NCBI RefSeq assembly: GCF_028867935.1
Contig: NZ_JAPQNS010000002.1
Coordinates: 124,001-188,000 of the forward strand
Direction: 5' to 3'
DNA length: 64,000 nucleotides
Origin: Flavobacterium sp. SUN052
GTDB lineage: Bacteria; Bacteroidota; Bacteroidia; Flavobacteriales; Flavobacteriaceae
A program made the translations under genes and the position numbers. Each line of letters begins with the position of its first letter. The first letter of the stretch is position 1. Positions 17,411-27,021 of this stretch are shown here, in pieces. The notes beneath the pieces were generated by a model. The model did not search any database and had not been told where the DNA came from. It saw only the letters and a program-made list of their open reading frames with translations.

Positions 17411-19183
17411 TCAAACCACGGGTTGACTGGCATAGCTAACCACTTTTCGCTCGCCGATTTGTTGCCGCCACATGGCGTAGTACAACCCTTTCTGAGCTAC
17501 CAATTCATCGTGGTTGCCGGTTTCAACGATCTTGCCTTTTTCGAGGACGAAGATGGTATTGGCGTGCAAAATGGTCGACAGGCGGTGCGCAATCAGAATG
17601 GTAATCTGCTCGTTCAGAGCCGACACAGACCTCACTGTATCGGTAATTTCTTCTTCCGTCAGTGAATCCAGTGCCGAGGTCGCTTCATCAAAAATCAGCA
17701 GGCGTGGATGCCGTACCAGCGCTCGCGCAATCGACAGACGCTGCTTTTCGCCACCCGACATTTTCAGCCCTCCCTCTCCAATATGCGTATCAAGGCCATT
17801 TTCGGAGCGGGCGAGCAAGTGGTCACAGGCAGCTTTATCAAGGGCATCGAGCATTTCGGCTTCGGTAGCGTCGGGTTTCACAAACAGCAGGTTTTCCCGG
17901 ATTGTCCCGGCAAACAGGTGAGTATCCTGGGTTACAAAACCAATCTGTCGGCGCATTGGGTTGAAGCGGAGGTCTTTGGTCGAAATGTCGTTGTAATAAA
18001 TTTCACCCCCGACGGGTCGGTACAGCCCCACCAACAGCTTCACCATCGTCGATTTTCCCGAACCCGATGGTCCGACAAAAGCAATCGTATCGCCCAGCGT
18101 GGCCTCAAACGATACCCCGTCGATCGCGTTCTGGTTGGCTCCTTTGTGCCGAAATACCACATCGGCAAAGCGGAGCCGCTCAATGGGGCCAACCTCCTGG
18201 GGTGACTCCGGGTTGCGTTCAATGGGTTTTTCCATCAACTGCGCGAAACTAGTCAGCCCGGCTTCGGCCTCGCGATAAGCCAGGATAATATTGCCCAGTT
18301 CCTGCAAAGGGTTGAAGATAGCCACCGAAATAAACTGCATCGAAATCAGTTCACCCGTACTCAGCACATTCCTAAAAATCAGCCACAGCAGCGTGAACAG
18401 AACGGACTGTTTCAGAATATTCAGCGTAGTGCTTTGCCAGAACGACAGCAACCGCACCCGCCGGACTTTAAACATTTCCAGCTCGAAAATACGTTTGGTC
18501 TGGGCGGTTAACCTACGAATTTCGGAGAATGTCAGGCCGAGACTTTTCACCAGTTCGATGTTGCGCAACGACTCGGTTATAACGCCCGAAAGCATGGCTG
18601 TTTCTCGATTAATGGAGCGCTGCGTGGTTTTGATCTGTTTACTGAGCAAGCCCGTCAACCCACCCAGCAGCAACACGCCAATCAGGAAAACAGGCACCAG
18701 CGCCCAATGCTTGGTCACAGCATACCAGATCAGAAAGCCCATGCCCACCACTGACGAAAACAGCACGTTGACAAACGAGTTGATGAATTTCTCGGTATCG
18801 GTACGAACTTTCTGGAGAATCGACAGCGTAGCGCCACTGCTCTGGTCGCCAAACTCCTGGTAAGACAACCGTAGCGTTTGCTTCAGGCCGTCATTGAAAA
18901 TGTCGGTACCAAATCGCTGCACTACCAGCCGCGTCGTGTATTCCTGAAAAGCTTTGGTGATGTTCGACAGAACCGCTACGCCTACGGCCAGTGCCAGCAG
19001 CCACAAGACGCCTGAAACTTTCTCCGACTCCGTTTTCTGGCCGGGGTTGGTGGCATATTGATCAATGAGTTTGCCAAAGATAATGGGATCGACGAGGGCA
19101 AGTATCTGGGCAATGCCCGCCAATAGTAAGGCCAGCCCGGCAAGCCAGCGGTACGGGTACAGGTATTTCCAGATAATAGGCAT
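17411..19183 (-). CDS. ABC exporter, fused membrane and ATPase domains
   Basis: A 590-residue half-transporter of MsbA/lipid-exporter type. An N-terminal six-helix domain (about 15-310) is followed by a nucleotide-binding domain: Walker A GPSGSGKST near residue 372, Q-loop IGFVTQDTHLF, signature KMSGGEKQRLSIARAL, Walker B LLIFDEATSALD and switch His IAHRLST. Such proteins work as homodimers in the inner membrane, exporting lipids or drugs with ATP hydrolysis. No partner gene is adjacent. The protein ends in a short tail after the ATPase domain. Substrate not determinable. Confidence 0.9.
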   Translation of the reverse strand: MPIIWKYLYPYRWLAGLALLLAGIAQILALVDPIIFGKLIDQYATNPGQKTESEKVSGVLWLLALAVGVAVLSNITKAFQEYTTRLVVQRFGTDIFNDGLKQTLRLSYQEFGDQSSGATLSILQKVRTDTEKFINSFVNVLFSSVVGMGFLIWYAVTKHWALVPVFLIGVLLLGGLTGLLSKQIKTTQRSINRETAMLSGVITESLRNIELVKSLGLTFSEIRRLTAQTKRIFELEMFKVRRVRLLSFWQSTTLNILKQSVLFTLLWLIFRNVLSTGELISMQFISVAIFNPLQELGNIILAYREAEAGLTSFAQLMEKPIERNPESPQEVGPIERLRFADVVFRHKGANQNAIDGVSFEATLGDTIAFVGPSGSGKSTMVKLLVGLYRPVGGEIYYNDISTKDLRFNPMRRQIGFVTQDTHLFAGTIRENLLFVKPDATEAEMLDALDKAACDHLLARSENGLDTHIGEGGLKMSGGEKQRLSIARALVRHPRLLIFDEATSALDSLTEEEITDTVRSVSALNEQITILIAHRLSTILHANTIFVLEKGKIVETGNHDELVAQKGLYYAMWRQQIGERKVVSYASQPVV

Positions 19184-19349
19184 AGAGCCTTAACGCCCTA
19201 CAAGATCAGAGTGTTTTATGAAATCAACGGTCGTGGGTAGTATTCAACCTGCCCTACCCTATCCTGGTGTATGGCATAAAAAGGCAGTTAGGATTAGATC
19301 TATCTTAGCTTTACAACAAATAGTCCTATACAACTGACTCGCTGCACTC

Positions 19350-22217
19350 ATGTACAAATTCAGTTTACTTCTGCCCTTGCTTTTTGCGGTTCTTGCTCTG
19401 CCCAAAACAGACAGCAGCGTACGGCATTCCCAAACGACGTCAATGCAGGATACCGTTAAGATTGATCGTGACTATGCACTGGAAGCAACTATGCTGGGGT
19501 ATTTCGCCAAAGATGGTGCCCGAAATCCTACGCTTAAAGCAAACAAAGGCGACCGGGTCCGCATCACGATTACCAACGGCGAGCAAATGACGCACGATAT
19601 TGCGCTGGATAAGCTCGGCATAAAGAGTAAGTCGATCAACGACAAGGGAGCAACCAGCAGCATCACGTTCACAGCCGATAAAAACGATACATATTACTGT
19701 ACCGTTCCGGGGCACCGGGCAGCTGGCATGGTCGGTAATTTTGAGGTAGTAGAGGGTTCACTGACCACGGCGGCCATTGCCGGACAGGTACCCACAAAAA
19801 ACGGTAAACCTCTGAACCTGAACTTCGAAACGGGTACACTGGCCGACTGGTCAGCTACGGGTGACGCCTTTGCCAGACCCATTTTCAGCGTCGATCCGTC
19901 GCCAGTGCATGAGAAAGAAATGAACATTGGCTTCGACGGGAAGCATTTTCTGAGCAGCGGTGGCACCACCAACTACAAACTGACCGGCACCTTAACCTCT
20001 GTACCATTCACGGTAAACCAACCCTTTGCTGCGTTCAAAGTATCGGGTGGAGCTTTGCAGGACACCCGCGTAGAGATCGTTGAGGCAGCTACCAATAAAG
20101 TCATATTTCACAGCACTGGTCAGGGTCGCGCAACACTGCAACCGGTCGTGGTTGAGCTACAACCCTATCTGAACAAGGAAATCTTTATTCGGATCATCGA
20201 CAACGAGACCGGCATTTCGCAGATTCCATACATCCCGAATGATAAATGGGCACACATCAACTTCGATGAGTTTCTGTTTTATCCCTCGCGTCCGAATTTC
20301 CCCAACGAGCTAAAACCAAAAGACATTATCATCCTGCCCCCGCTCGACCCCGTCCTTCATGCCGGGCTTTCGGGTGTCGAAGCAGCTAAAGTGATGACCT
20401 TGCCTAAAGGATTTAAAATCACCCTGGGAGCCGCTGAGCCAGACATTGTCCGGCCGATCTGTTTTACCCTCGATCCTCGCGGGCGCCTTTGGGTGGTGGA
20501 AGGACACACGTATCCTGTGCCAGCGCCGGAAGGACAAGGCCGTGATCGCATCATTATTTTTGAAGACACCAACGGCGATGGCACACTCGACAAACGGAAA
20601 ATCTTTGCCGAAAACCTCAACCTTGTCAGCGGTATTGAAGTAGGTATGGGTGGCGTCTGGCTCGGAGCGGCTCCCTACCTGCTGTTTATCCCTACCGATT
20701 TTAAAACCGACAAACCAACCGGGCCACCCCAAAAACTGCTCGATGGCTGGGGTACACAGGACACCCACGAGGTACTGAATAGTTTCCGCTGGGGACCCGA
20801 TGGCTGGCTCTACGGTACCCACGGCGTATTTACCCATTCCAACGTGGGCAAGCCGGGCGCACCCGACTCGGAGCGAACGAAACTGAACGCTGGTGTCTGG
20901 CGCTTCCACCCCACCACGCACCAGTTCGAACTGTTTTCTGAGGGAACGAGCAACCCCTGGGGGCTAGACTTCAACGATTACGGTCATGCGTTCGTGACGG
21001 CCTGCGTGATTCCGCACATGTACAACATGATTCAGGGTGGGCGCTATTTCCGGCAGGCTGGTAAGCATTTCAACCCATATACCTACGACGACATCAAAAC
21101 CCACGCCGACCACGTACACTGGCTGGGCGAACGCGGTCCTCATGCCGGTAACTTCCGGTCGGCATCGGCGGGTGGTGGTCACGCGCACTCTGGCGCTATG
21201 ATATATCTTGGTAACAGCTGGCCACAGGAATATCGCAATGATGTGTTCATGAACAACATCAACGGGGCCAAGCTGAACCGCGACCATCCCTCGCGGGAAG
21301 GCTCAGGGTATCTGGTTACGCACAAACCCGATTTCCTGACTATGAACGACTCCTGGTCGCAGTGGCTGAATATGAAATACGACCCCAGCGGTTCGGTGTG
21401 GTCGATTGATTGGTACGACAAAAACCAGTGCCACAGCCCGAACCCGGATGTACACAACAAAACGATGGGTCGGATTTTCAAAATCACCCACGAAAACGAC
21501 AAATGGGTACAGGTCGACTTGTCAAAAGCGTCGGATATGGAGCTGGTGAATTACCAGCTAAACCCCAACGAATGGTATGTTCGGCAAGCACGCACCCTGT
21601 TGCAGGAACGTGGCCCGAATAAAAAAGTACACAAAGCCCTGAAAGATATTCTGGCGAAGAACCCGGACCAAACTCGCAAACTCCGTGCGCTCTGGGCTCT
21701 TCACGTAACCAAGGGCCTCACCGAAGCTGAGTTGACTGCTTTACTGACCAACGAAAGTGAGTACGTACGGAGTTGGGCGATTCAATTGCTGGCCGAAGAC
21801 AAAACCATTTCAGCCGAAGCGCTGAAACAGATGGCTGCTTTGGCTAAAACGGATAAATCGCCCGTGGTGCGTTTGTACCTGACCTCAGCCATGATGCGGA
21901 TTGACCCGGCTCAGCGGTGGGATGTGCTGGATGCGCTCGTTCAGAAAGCCGAAGATAAAGACGACCATAATCTGCCCCTGATGCTGTGGTATGCCTCGGA
22001 ACCGCTGGCTACGGTAGATATGAAACGGGCGCTTGAGCTAGCGCAAAAATCGAAAATGCCCAAACAGCTTCCCTATACCATCCAACGCATTGCTGCCATT
22101 GGCACCGACGATGCCAAGAAACTGCTGAAAGAACTGAACGACCGAGTAGGCAAAATGGATCATTCGCACGAAAACCACGAGATTCAGATGTTACTAGCTA
22201 AAGTGCTGGGCGAATAA
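19350..22217 (+). CDS. Cupredoxin, beta-propeller and HEAT-repeat protein (PVC-type dehydrogenase-like)
   Basis: A 955-residue exported protein. After a signal peptide comes a cupredoxin domain (about 34-136) with a complete type-1 copper site: His82, Cys117, His122 and Met127 (YYCTVPGHRAAGM). Next is a jelly-roll-like domain (about 155-325), then a glucose-dehydrogenase-like propeller (about 345-715, with DPRGRLWVVEG and FEDTNGDG) and HEAT-like helical repeats at the end. Relatives in the PVC-type membrane-bound dehydrogenase group often end in a CxxCH cytochrome c domain, which is absent here. This suggests a periplasmic sugar or alcohol oxidoreductase, but no substrate is evident. The gene is followed 39 bases later by a VCBS-repeat gene, likely a partner. 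Confidence 0.8.
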   Translation: MYKFSLLLPLLFAVLALPKTDSSVRHSQTTSMQDTVKIDRDYALEATMLGYFAKDGARNPTLKANKGDRVRITITNGEQMTHDIALDKLGIKSKSINDKGATSSITFTADKNDTYYCTVPGHRAAGMVGNFEVVEGSLTTAAIAGQVPTKNGKPLNLNFETGTLADWSATGDAFARPIFSVDPSPVHEKEMNIGFDGKHFLSSGGTTNYKLTGTLTSVPFTVNQPFAAFKVSGGALQDTRVEIVEAATNKVIFHSTGQGRATLQPVVVELQPYLNKEIFIRIIDNETGISQIPYIPNDKWAHINFDEFLFYPSRPNFPNELKPKDIIILPPLDPVLHAGLSGVEAAKVMTLPKGFKITLGAAEPDIVRPICFTLDPRGRLWVVEGHTYPVPAPEGQGRDRIIIFEDTNGDGTLDKRKIFAENLNLVSGIEVGMGGVWLGAAPYLLFIPTDFKTDKPTGPPQKLLDGWGTQDTHEVLNSFRWGPDGWLYGTHGVFTHSNVGKPGAPDSERTKLNAGVWRFHPTTHQFELFSEGTSNPWGLDFNDYGHAFVTACVIPHMYNMIQGGRYFRQAGKHFNPYTYDDIKTHADHVHWLGERGPHAGNFRSASAGGGHAHSGAMIYLGNSWPQEYRNDVFMNNINGAKLNRDHPSREGSGYLVTHKPDFLTMNDSWSQWLNMKYDPSGSVWSIDWYDKNQCHSPNPDVHNKTMGRIFKITHENDKWVQVDLSKASDMELVNYQLNPNEWYVRQARTLLQERGPNKKVHKALKDILAKNPDQTRKLRALWALHVTKGLTEAELTALLTNESEYVRSWAIQLLAEDKTISAEALKQMAALAKTDKSPVVRLYLTSAMMRIDPAQRWDVLDALVQKAEDKDDHNLPLMLWYASEPLATVDMKRALELAQKSKMPKQLPYTIQRIAAIGTDDAKKLLKELNDRVGKMDHSHENHEIQMLLAKVLGE

Positions 22218-22256
22218 ACCGGCCGTGTTTCTGAACCCTTAATCGACCTACCTATC

Positions 22257-23513
22257 ATGTTTATAAAAACCAATTGCGTACTAGGCGGGATACTGCTAGC
22301 CTGTTTCGGGTTCACCGACGCCTATTGCCAGCAAACAGATCCGCTATTTAAAGTGCGTCAACAGCAGGCTGTCAATGCAGCCTCACGAGCAACGTCGACA
22401 ACAGCGGTCCCCTCAGCAGATTTCAAAAAAACGACCCTTACACGTGATTTTCTGTCGGAAGGAGTGGCCGTGGCTGATCTCAACAAAGATGGTCGCATGG
22501 ACATTGTGGCCGGTTATTACTGGTTTGAAGCGCCCAACTGGACCCGTCACGAAATGGCTCCTTCGCGTACGTATGATCCACGAAAGGAGTACAGCGATTC
22601 ATTTCTGAACCTGGGAATGGATGTAAATCAGGACGGCTGGGATGATGTGGTGATTGTTGATTTCCCTGGAAAACCCGGTTTCTGGTTTGAGAATCCCAAA
22701 AATCAGCCTGGACAGTGGAAAAAGCATATTCTGGCTGATTCGGTTGGTATCACCAACGAGTCACCCGGGTTTGTTGATATTGATGGCGATGGGCGGCTCG
22801 ACATTCTGTGTGGCGACAAAGCCAAAAAGCAAATTGTCTGGTTAAGATCGCCGTCTAAACCGGGCGAAACGGAGTGGAAACGGTATGCCCTTAGTAAAGA
22901 AAATGTACCCGGCACCGAACCCTTCTCCCACGGAATTGGCTTCGGCGATATTAACAAAGATGGCATAAAAGATGTCGTAATTCGGGATGGCTGGTTTCAG
23001 GGGACAACGGATAACAAATCGGGCAACTGGGTATTTCATCCGGCCAGTCTGGGCGAGCCTTGTTCACACATGCAGGTACTGGATGTAAATGGCGATGGCA
23101 AAAACGACGTTGTTACGGCGTCGGCGCACGCGCTGGGGGTTTGGTGGTACGAACAGGTTGTGGATGAGCAGGGCCAGATCAATTTTAAAACCCACCTGAT
23201 GAGCAACACCACGGCCCAAACGCACTCCTCAATTATGGCCGATTTGAACGCCGACGGTCGCGCTGACTACATTACTGGCAAACGATTTCTAGCTCACCAC
23301 GGCCGCGACCCCGGCGACATTGACGCGGCCATTCTGATGTATTTCGAATTCACTCCGGGCAAGGAGCCCTATTTTAAAGAACACGTCATCGACAATGATT
23401 CTGGTGCGGGTCTAAATATTACCGTGAAGGATATGAATGGCGACCGGAAACCCGACATCATTGTGGCAAACAAGAATGGCGTTTTTCTTTTTGAGAACAA
23501 GATCAAAAAGTAA
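22257..23513 (+). CDS. Secreted FG-GAP/VCBS-repeat protein
   Basis: A 418-residue protein with a signal peptide (GGILLACFGFTDAYCQ). It has at least five calcium-binding FG-GAP-type repeats of the form DLNKDGRMDIV, DVNQDGWDDVV, DIDGDGRLDIL, DINKDGIKDVV, DVNGDGKNDVV and DMNGDRKPDII, which would build a beta-propeller. Similar proteins include aldos-2-ulose dehydratase-like enzymes, but I see no decisive catalytic residues. It sits 39 bases after the cupredoxin/propeller gene on the same strand, so both are probably co-expressed and may act on the same extracellular carbohydrate. Confidence 0.82.
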   Translation: MFIKTNCVLGGILLACFGFTDAYCQQTDPLFKVRQQQAVNAASRATSTTAVPSADFKKTTLTRDFLSEGVAVADLNKDGRMDIVAGYYWFEAPNWTRHEMAPSRTYDPRKEYSDSFLNLGMDVNQDGWDDVVIVDFPGKPGFWFENPKNQPGQWKKHILADSVGITNESPGFVDIDGDGRLDILCGDKAKKQIVWLRSPSKPGETEWKRYALSKENVPGTEPFSHGIGFGDINKDGIKDVVIRDGWFQGTTDNKSGNWVFHPASLGEPCSHMQVLDVNGDGKNDVVTASAHALGVWWYEQVVDEQGQINFKTHLMSNTTAQTHSSIMADLNADGRADYITGKRFLAHHGRDPGDIDAAILMYFEFTPGKEPYFKEHVIDNDSGAGLNITVKDMNGDRKPDIIVANKNGVFLFENKIKK

Positions 23514-23550
23514 GGACAGTCTGATAAGTTTAAAAATTGCTGACGCATCT

Positions 23551-23642
23551 GGGCTTCGACTCCGCTCAGCCTGACGATCTACTTAGGCACAAGTTCCCGT
23601 TTAGAGTCAACTTTTGGGTCAGGCTGAGCGGAGTCGAAGCCC
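23551..23642. repeat. Long perfect inverted repeat (25-base arms)
   Basis: The arm at 23551-23575 and its exact reverse complement at 23618-23642 are separated by 42 bases. The arm begins GGGCTTCGACTCCGC and ends CAGCCTGAC. It is large enough to form a stable hairpin in RNA or single-stranded DNA. It resembles mobile, non-coding palindromes in related genomes, but no T-run follows it on either side, so it is not a classical terminator. Confidence 0.85.
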
Positions 23643-23694
23643 TTCGCGACAGCAACTAGACTTAACTTACACTCGACTTATAAACTTATCTCCA

Positions 23695-23772
23695 CGGTCT
23701 GTGTCCTCACAGACCGCTTGTGCGTCAGCCAGATTTGCCTACCGGATGAACGGTCTGTGAGGACACAGACCG
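23695..23772. repeat. Pair of self-palindromic 22-base repeats, inverted to each other
   Basis: The 22-mer at 23695-23716 reads CGGTCTGTG-TCCT-CACAGACCG, itself a hairpin (9-base stem, 4-base loop). The 22-mer at 23751-23772 is its exact reverse complement. The two are 34 bases apart. The structure can fold as two small hairpins or one large one. Together with the preceding 25-base repeat it fills the gap before doxX. Confidence 0.85.
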
Positions 23773-23823
23773 CGGAGAGCATATGTTCGTAATCGTCCCT
23801 CTATGGTCAACCAATGTTCTTGT

Positions 23824-23831
23824 TACTTTTG
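23824..23831 (+). promoter_or_regulatory. Promoter -7 element upstream of doxX
   Basis: TACTTTTG matches TAnnTTTG exactly, 35 bases before the doxX ATG. The -33 side has no clean TTG. It lies directly after the palindromic repeat cluster and would drive doxX and the amidase gene. Confidence 0.5.
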
Positions 23832-23866
23832 CAGGCAGGTACGTTTCCTGACTGTCCCCTAAACCA

Positions 23867-24280
23867 ATGTTCGCGTCCTTAAAATCGCTTTCCCTTTTTC
23901 ATGATCTTGGTGTATTAGTGCTGCGCCTTGCTTTTGGTCTCCAATTAGTCAAATCGGCATGGCCCTACGTCTCATCGGCTGACAAATTGGGCGAATTCAT
24001 CAACTACCTGACTACACTGGGATTTCCCTTCCCACTTGTTGGCGCGTATGTGTCTGCCTATACCGAATTTATCGGGGGTATTTTATTGCTGCGGGGGTTG
24101 TGGACCCGACCAACGGCTATCCTGCTTATTATCAATTTTCTTGTCGCCTTTTTCCTAGCTCATGTCGCCGTTAACGACACCTATCAGAATACCTATCCAG
24201 TTGTTAACCTGGTGGCCGTGAATATATTCCTATTGTTTAACGGAGCCGGAAAGTACTCGGTCGATAATCGGTTAGCCTAG
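23867..24280 (+). CDS. DoxX-family membrane protein
   Basis: A 137-residue protein with about four membrane segments (GVLVLRLAFGLQLV, LVGAYVSAYTEFIGG, PTAILLIINFLVAFFL, VVNLVAVNIFLLFNG). The LRLAFG...LGFP...EFIGGILLLRGLWTR layout is characteristic of the DoxX family, members of which are linked to redox or thiol homeostasis in the inner membrane. Exact function here unknown. It is followed 8 bases later by the amidase gene. Confidence 0.85.
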   Translation: MFASLKSLSLFHDLGVLVLRLAFGLQLVKSAWPYVSSADKLGEFINYLTTLGFPFPLVGAYVSAYTEFIGGILLLRGLWTRPTAILLIINFLVAFFLAHVAVNDTYQNTYPVVNLVAVNIFLLFNGAGKYSVDNRLA

Positions 24281-24288
24281 GAACGCGG

Positions 24289-25533
24289 ATGATTCAGATT
24301 AAACAGATTCTGGCGGATTTTCTGGGGACGGCGTTCGTACTTCTAGCCCTTGCATCAACTAGCACTTTTGGCCAAACGGCGGTGCGCGACACCGCGCTTG
24401 TCGGCTTTACCCGTACTGATCTTACTCCCCTTTACTATGGCCTCGGCACCGACCGGCTCGGTGGTGCCCGAATGGAAACACTCGACTCCGCCGTGGTACT
24501 GAACCTGACAGGTATCGACTCGTCGGGGCGGTTCTGGCGGGTACGACTAGCTCCTTCCCTCTCGGCCTACGTACCCGTTGATCAAGTTCGAGTGGATACG
24601 CTAGCCAAGTACCCAACTGGAAACCTGACTGGCAACTGGACCGTTTCAGGAGATATTCCTCCAGTAATGACACCCCATAATGGGTCTGATCAAGTAGCAG
24701 TTCGACTTCCGGCCAGACTTGCCTATCGCAGCCAGCTTTTAGCCGATGGACATTTGACTGTCGATTTGTTTGGGATGACGAGTAACACCAACTGGATTAC
24801 CCAACGGCAATCGAATCAGGCTATTCGCAACGTCTGGTTCGAGCAGGTAGCCGACGACATTTTGCGAGTACATATTGAGCTTACCAGCCCGCAAAGCTGG
24901 GGCTACAGTTTGTTTTATCAGAAATCCACCCTCATGGTTCGTGTCCGGCGCGAACCAGCCAAACGAAAACTCAGGGGCATGTTGATTGCTGTCGATGCTG
25001 GTCACGGCGGTAGCAATACGGGGGCCAAAGGAGAGGCAACGGGTGTTCTCGAAAAAGATATGACCCTCGATGTAGCTCGTCATTTAAAACACTACCTCAC
25101 CCGCAAAGGAGCCAACGTATTGCTTATTCGCGACCTTGATACCAATATTGGCCCTACCGCACGTATCCGAGCCATGCGGCAGGTCATGCCTGATCTGCTG
25201 GTCAGTATTCACTTTAATTCGTCCGGCAATCAGACGGTTCGGGGTGTCAGTACGTATTACAAACACCTCGGTTTTCGACCTGTCAGCCAGGCTGTGTTGC
25301 GCGAGTTACTCCGGCTCAAAACAGATACACCGGGCGAGAAAATGCCTGAATTTGGCAACGTCGGCCATTTCAACTTTTTCTTCAACACCCCCACCGAATA
25401 CCCTAACGTGCTGGTTGAAGGGCCATTCCTAAGCAATCCAGCCGACGAAAAACTGATTACCAACCCCAGGTTCAGAAAACGTATGGCGAAGGCAATTTGT
25501 CAGGGCCTGCTACGGTTCAGAAAATCGAACTAA
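24289..25533 (+). CDS. N-acetylmuramoyl-L-alanine amidase (Amidase_3)
   Basis: A 414-residue exported protein. The catalytic zinc amidase domain is at about 230-410: DAGHGGSNTGA (His239), Glu255 in LEKDMTLDVA, His308 in VSIHFNSSGN and the catalytic Glu377 in VLVEGPF. These four residues match the Amidase_3 zinc site and base. The N-terminal ~230 residues form a beta-rich AMIN/SH3-like region likely to bind peptidoglycan. The enzyme cleaves the bond between N-acetylmuramic acid and the stem peptide, a step in cell separation. Probably co-transcribed with doxX. Its stop codon overlaps the convergent PhzF gene by 4 bases. Confidence 0.92.
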   Translation: MIQIKQILADFLGTAFVLLALASTSTFGQTAVRDTALVGFTRTDLTPLYYGLGTDRLGGARMETLDSAVVLNLTGIDSSGRFWRVRLAPSLSAYVPVDQVRVDTLAKYPTGNLTGNWTVSGDIPPVMTPHNGSDQVAVRLPARLAYRSQLLADGHLTVDLFGMTSNTNWITQRQSNQAIRNVWFEQVADDILRVHIELTSPQSWGYSLFYQKSTLMVRVRREPAKRKLRGMLIAVDAGHGGSNTGAKGEATGVLEKDMTLDVARHLKHYLTRKGANVLLIRDLDTNIGPTARIRAMRQVMPDLLVSIHFNSSGNQTVRGVSTYYKHLGFRPVSQAVLRELLRLKTDTPGEKMPEFGNVGHFNFFFNTPTEYPNVLVEGPFLSNPADEKLITNPRFRKRMAKAICQGLLRFRKSN

Positions 25534-26327
25534 ACCAAAATATCCCCCGTTAGATACAGCTTAACTTGCCCCGCAATATCGACTCGGCCGTCGGCGTTCA
25601 GTTTGCAACGCAAATACCCACCCCGTTTCGAAATCTGGCGAGCAGTCAATTCGGGCTTTCCGAGCTTCTCGGCCCAGTATGGCACCAGCGTTGTGTGAGC
25701 CGAACCCGTCACAGGGTCTTCGTCGATGCCCACTTGAGGGGCAAAAAAGCGGGACACAAAATCGACATCCGTTCCTTTTGCGGTAACAATAACACCCCGT
25801 GCTGGTAGCGTGACTAATTCGCGGAAATTGGGGTCTAGATTTTCAACGTCTTCCTGTGACCCATATACGAGTAGGTAATCAGTTTTGCCTTTGTAAATTT
25901 CCAGCGGCTTCTGCCCGAATGCAGCTATCAGAGCGGGTGGCTGCACGTTAGCTTTATTGAATGTATCGGCGGGAAAATCAAGAATCAGCCAACCATCTTC
26001 CTGGCGGCAAACTTTCAGCTCGCCACTCCGCGAATCGAGCAGAATTTGGTCAGCATCACCCGCAAAGGGTTCCAGATTGAATATGACGTAAGCCGTTGCT
26101 AGGGTGGCATGTCCGCATAAATCGACCTCTAGAGCGGGCGTAAACCACCGAATATGGTAGCGATTTACCTCGGCATTATAGACGTAAAAAGCAGTTTCGG
26201 CAAGGTTGTTTTCGGCCGCAATCTGCTGCATGGTGCTGTCGGGCAGCCACTCCGTTAAGGGGCAAACAGCGGCTGGATTACCAGCAAAAAGCTGGTCGGT
26301 AAAGGCGTCAAGTTGGTATAAGCGCAT
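25530..26327 (-). CDS. PhzF-family isomerase
   Basis: A 265-residue protein of the usual PhzF length. Signature features are the N-terminal QLDAFTDQLFAGNPAAVC, the catalytic-Glu region NNLAETAFY, CGHATLATAY, and EDPVTGSAHTTLVPYW near the C-terminus. The family shares a diaminopimelate-epimerase-like fold and catalyses isomerisations; in most genomes its natural substrate is unknown. It begins 13 bases after the HAD gene on the same strand, so the two form an operon. Confidence 0.93.
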   Translation of the reverse strand: MRLYQLDAFTDQLFAGNPAAVCPLTEWLPDSTMQQIAAENNLAETAFYVYNAEVNRYHIRWFTPALEVDLCGHATLATAYVIFNLEPFAGDADQILLDSRSGELKVCRQEDGWLILDFPADTFNKANVQPPALIAAFGQKPLEIYKGKTDYLLVYGSQEDVENLDPNFRELVTLPARGVIVTAKGTDVDFVSRFFAPQVGIDEDPVTGSAHTTLVPYWAEKLGKPELTARQISKRGGYLRCKLNADGRVDIAGQVKLYLTGDILV

Positions 26328-26340
26328 AAACGCAGGGTAA

Positions 26341-27012
26341 TTAGGAGTGTTTAGGAAACAGTTGCACTAGTTGGTCTTCGCAATTTACTAAAGAGGGCAG
26401 AATCAAATCAGCAATCTGAAATTTAGGATCGTCTCGTTCAAAATCGCCTGGCACAGCCACCGTGATCATTCCAGCCGCATGAGCCGATTTCAACCCGTTA
26501 CCCGAATCTTCGAAGGCCATGCACTGGCCTGGCTCTACACCCATCTTACGGGCAACGCCCAGGTACACATCGGGAGCAGGCTTATTGTGCGGTTCGAGCG
26601 TAGCCGAATGCCAGGTTGTGAGCAGCGAGCGAATATTGATCCGGTCGATCACCACTTCGATCAGGTGCATAGGCGAGGCCGACGCAATGGCCATCGGAAT
26701 ACCACGGTCATGGAAAAAATGGAGTACCTCTAAAGCTCCTGGCATTGGTCCAGCCTTCAAGCCAATCTGCTCGTGCGCGCCAGCAATAATGGCAGCTCCA
26801 ATCTCAGCCCGCGACCGAACCGACTCATCCCAGGGGTTCCGGCTGTACCAGTATTCGACAACGGCATCAGTAGGAAGGCCGGTAGTTAGTTTACATTGCT
26901 CATCGGTCAGGTGTAATCCAACCGTATCAAAAATACCTATTTCAACCTCGCGCCAATGGGGTTCAGAATCCACCAAAAGGCCATCCATATCAAAAATTGC
27001 AGCTTGAATCAT
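26341..27012 (-). CDS. HAD-IA sugar-phosphatase-like hydrolase
   Basis: A 223-residue protein. Motif I is DMDGLLVDSE (nucleophile Asp9), a helical cap follows, motif II contains ASASPMH, motif III is the Lys in HNKPAPDVY, and motif IV is AFEDSGNG. This pattern is the beta-phosphoglucomutase/2-deoxyglucose-6-phosphatase (HxpB) group of HAD-IA enzymes. It is probably a hexitol- or deoxyglucose-phosphate phosphatase, but the substrate is inferred only. It leads the two-gene operon with phzF. Confidence 0.88.
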   Translation of the reverse strand: MIQAAIFDMDGLLVDSEPHWREVEIGIFDTVGLHLTDEQCKLTTGLPTDAVVEYWYSRNPWDESVRSRAEIGAAIIAGAHEQIGLKAGPMPGALEVLHFFHDRGIPMAIASASPMHLIEVVIDRINIRSLLTTWHSATLEPHNKPAPDVYLGVARKMGVEPGQCMAFEDSGNGLKSAHAAGMITVAVPGDFERDDPKFQIADLILPSLVNCEDQLVQLFPKHS

Positions 27013-27021
27013 AGTTATTTC

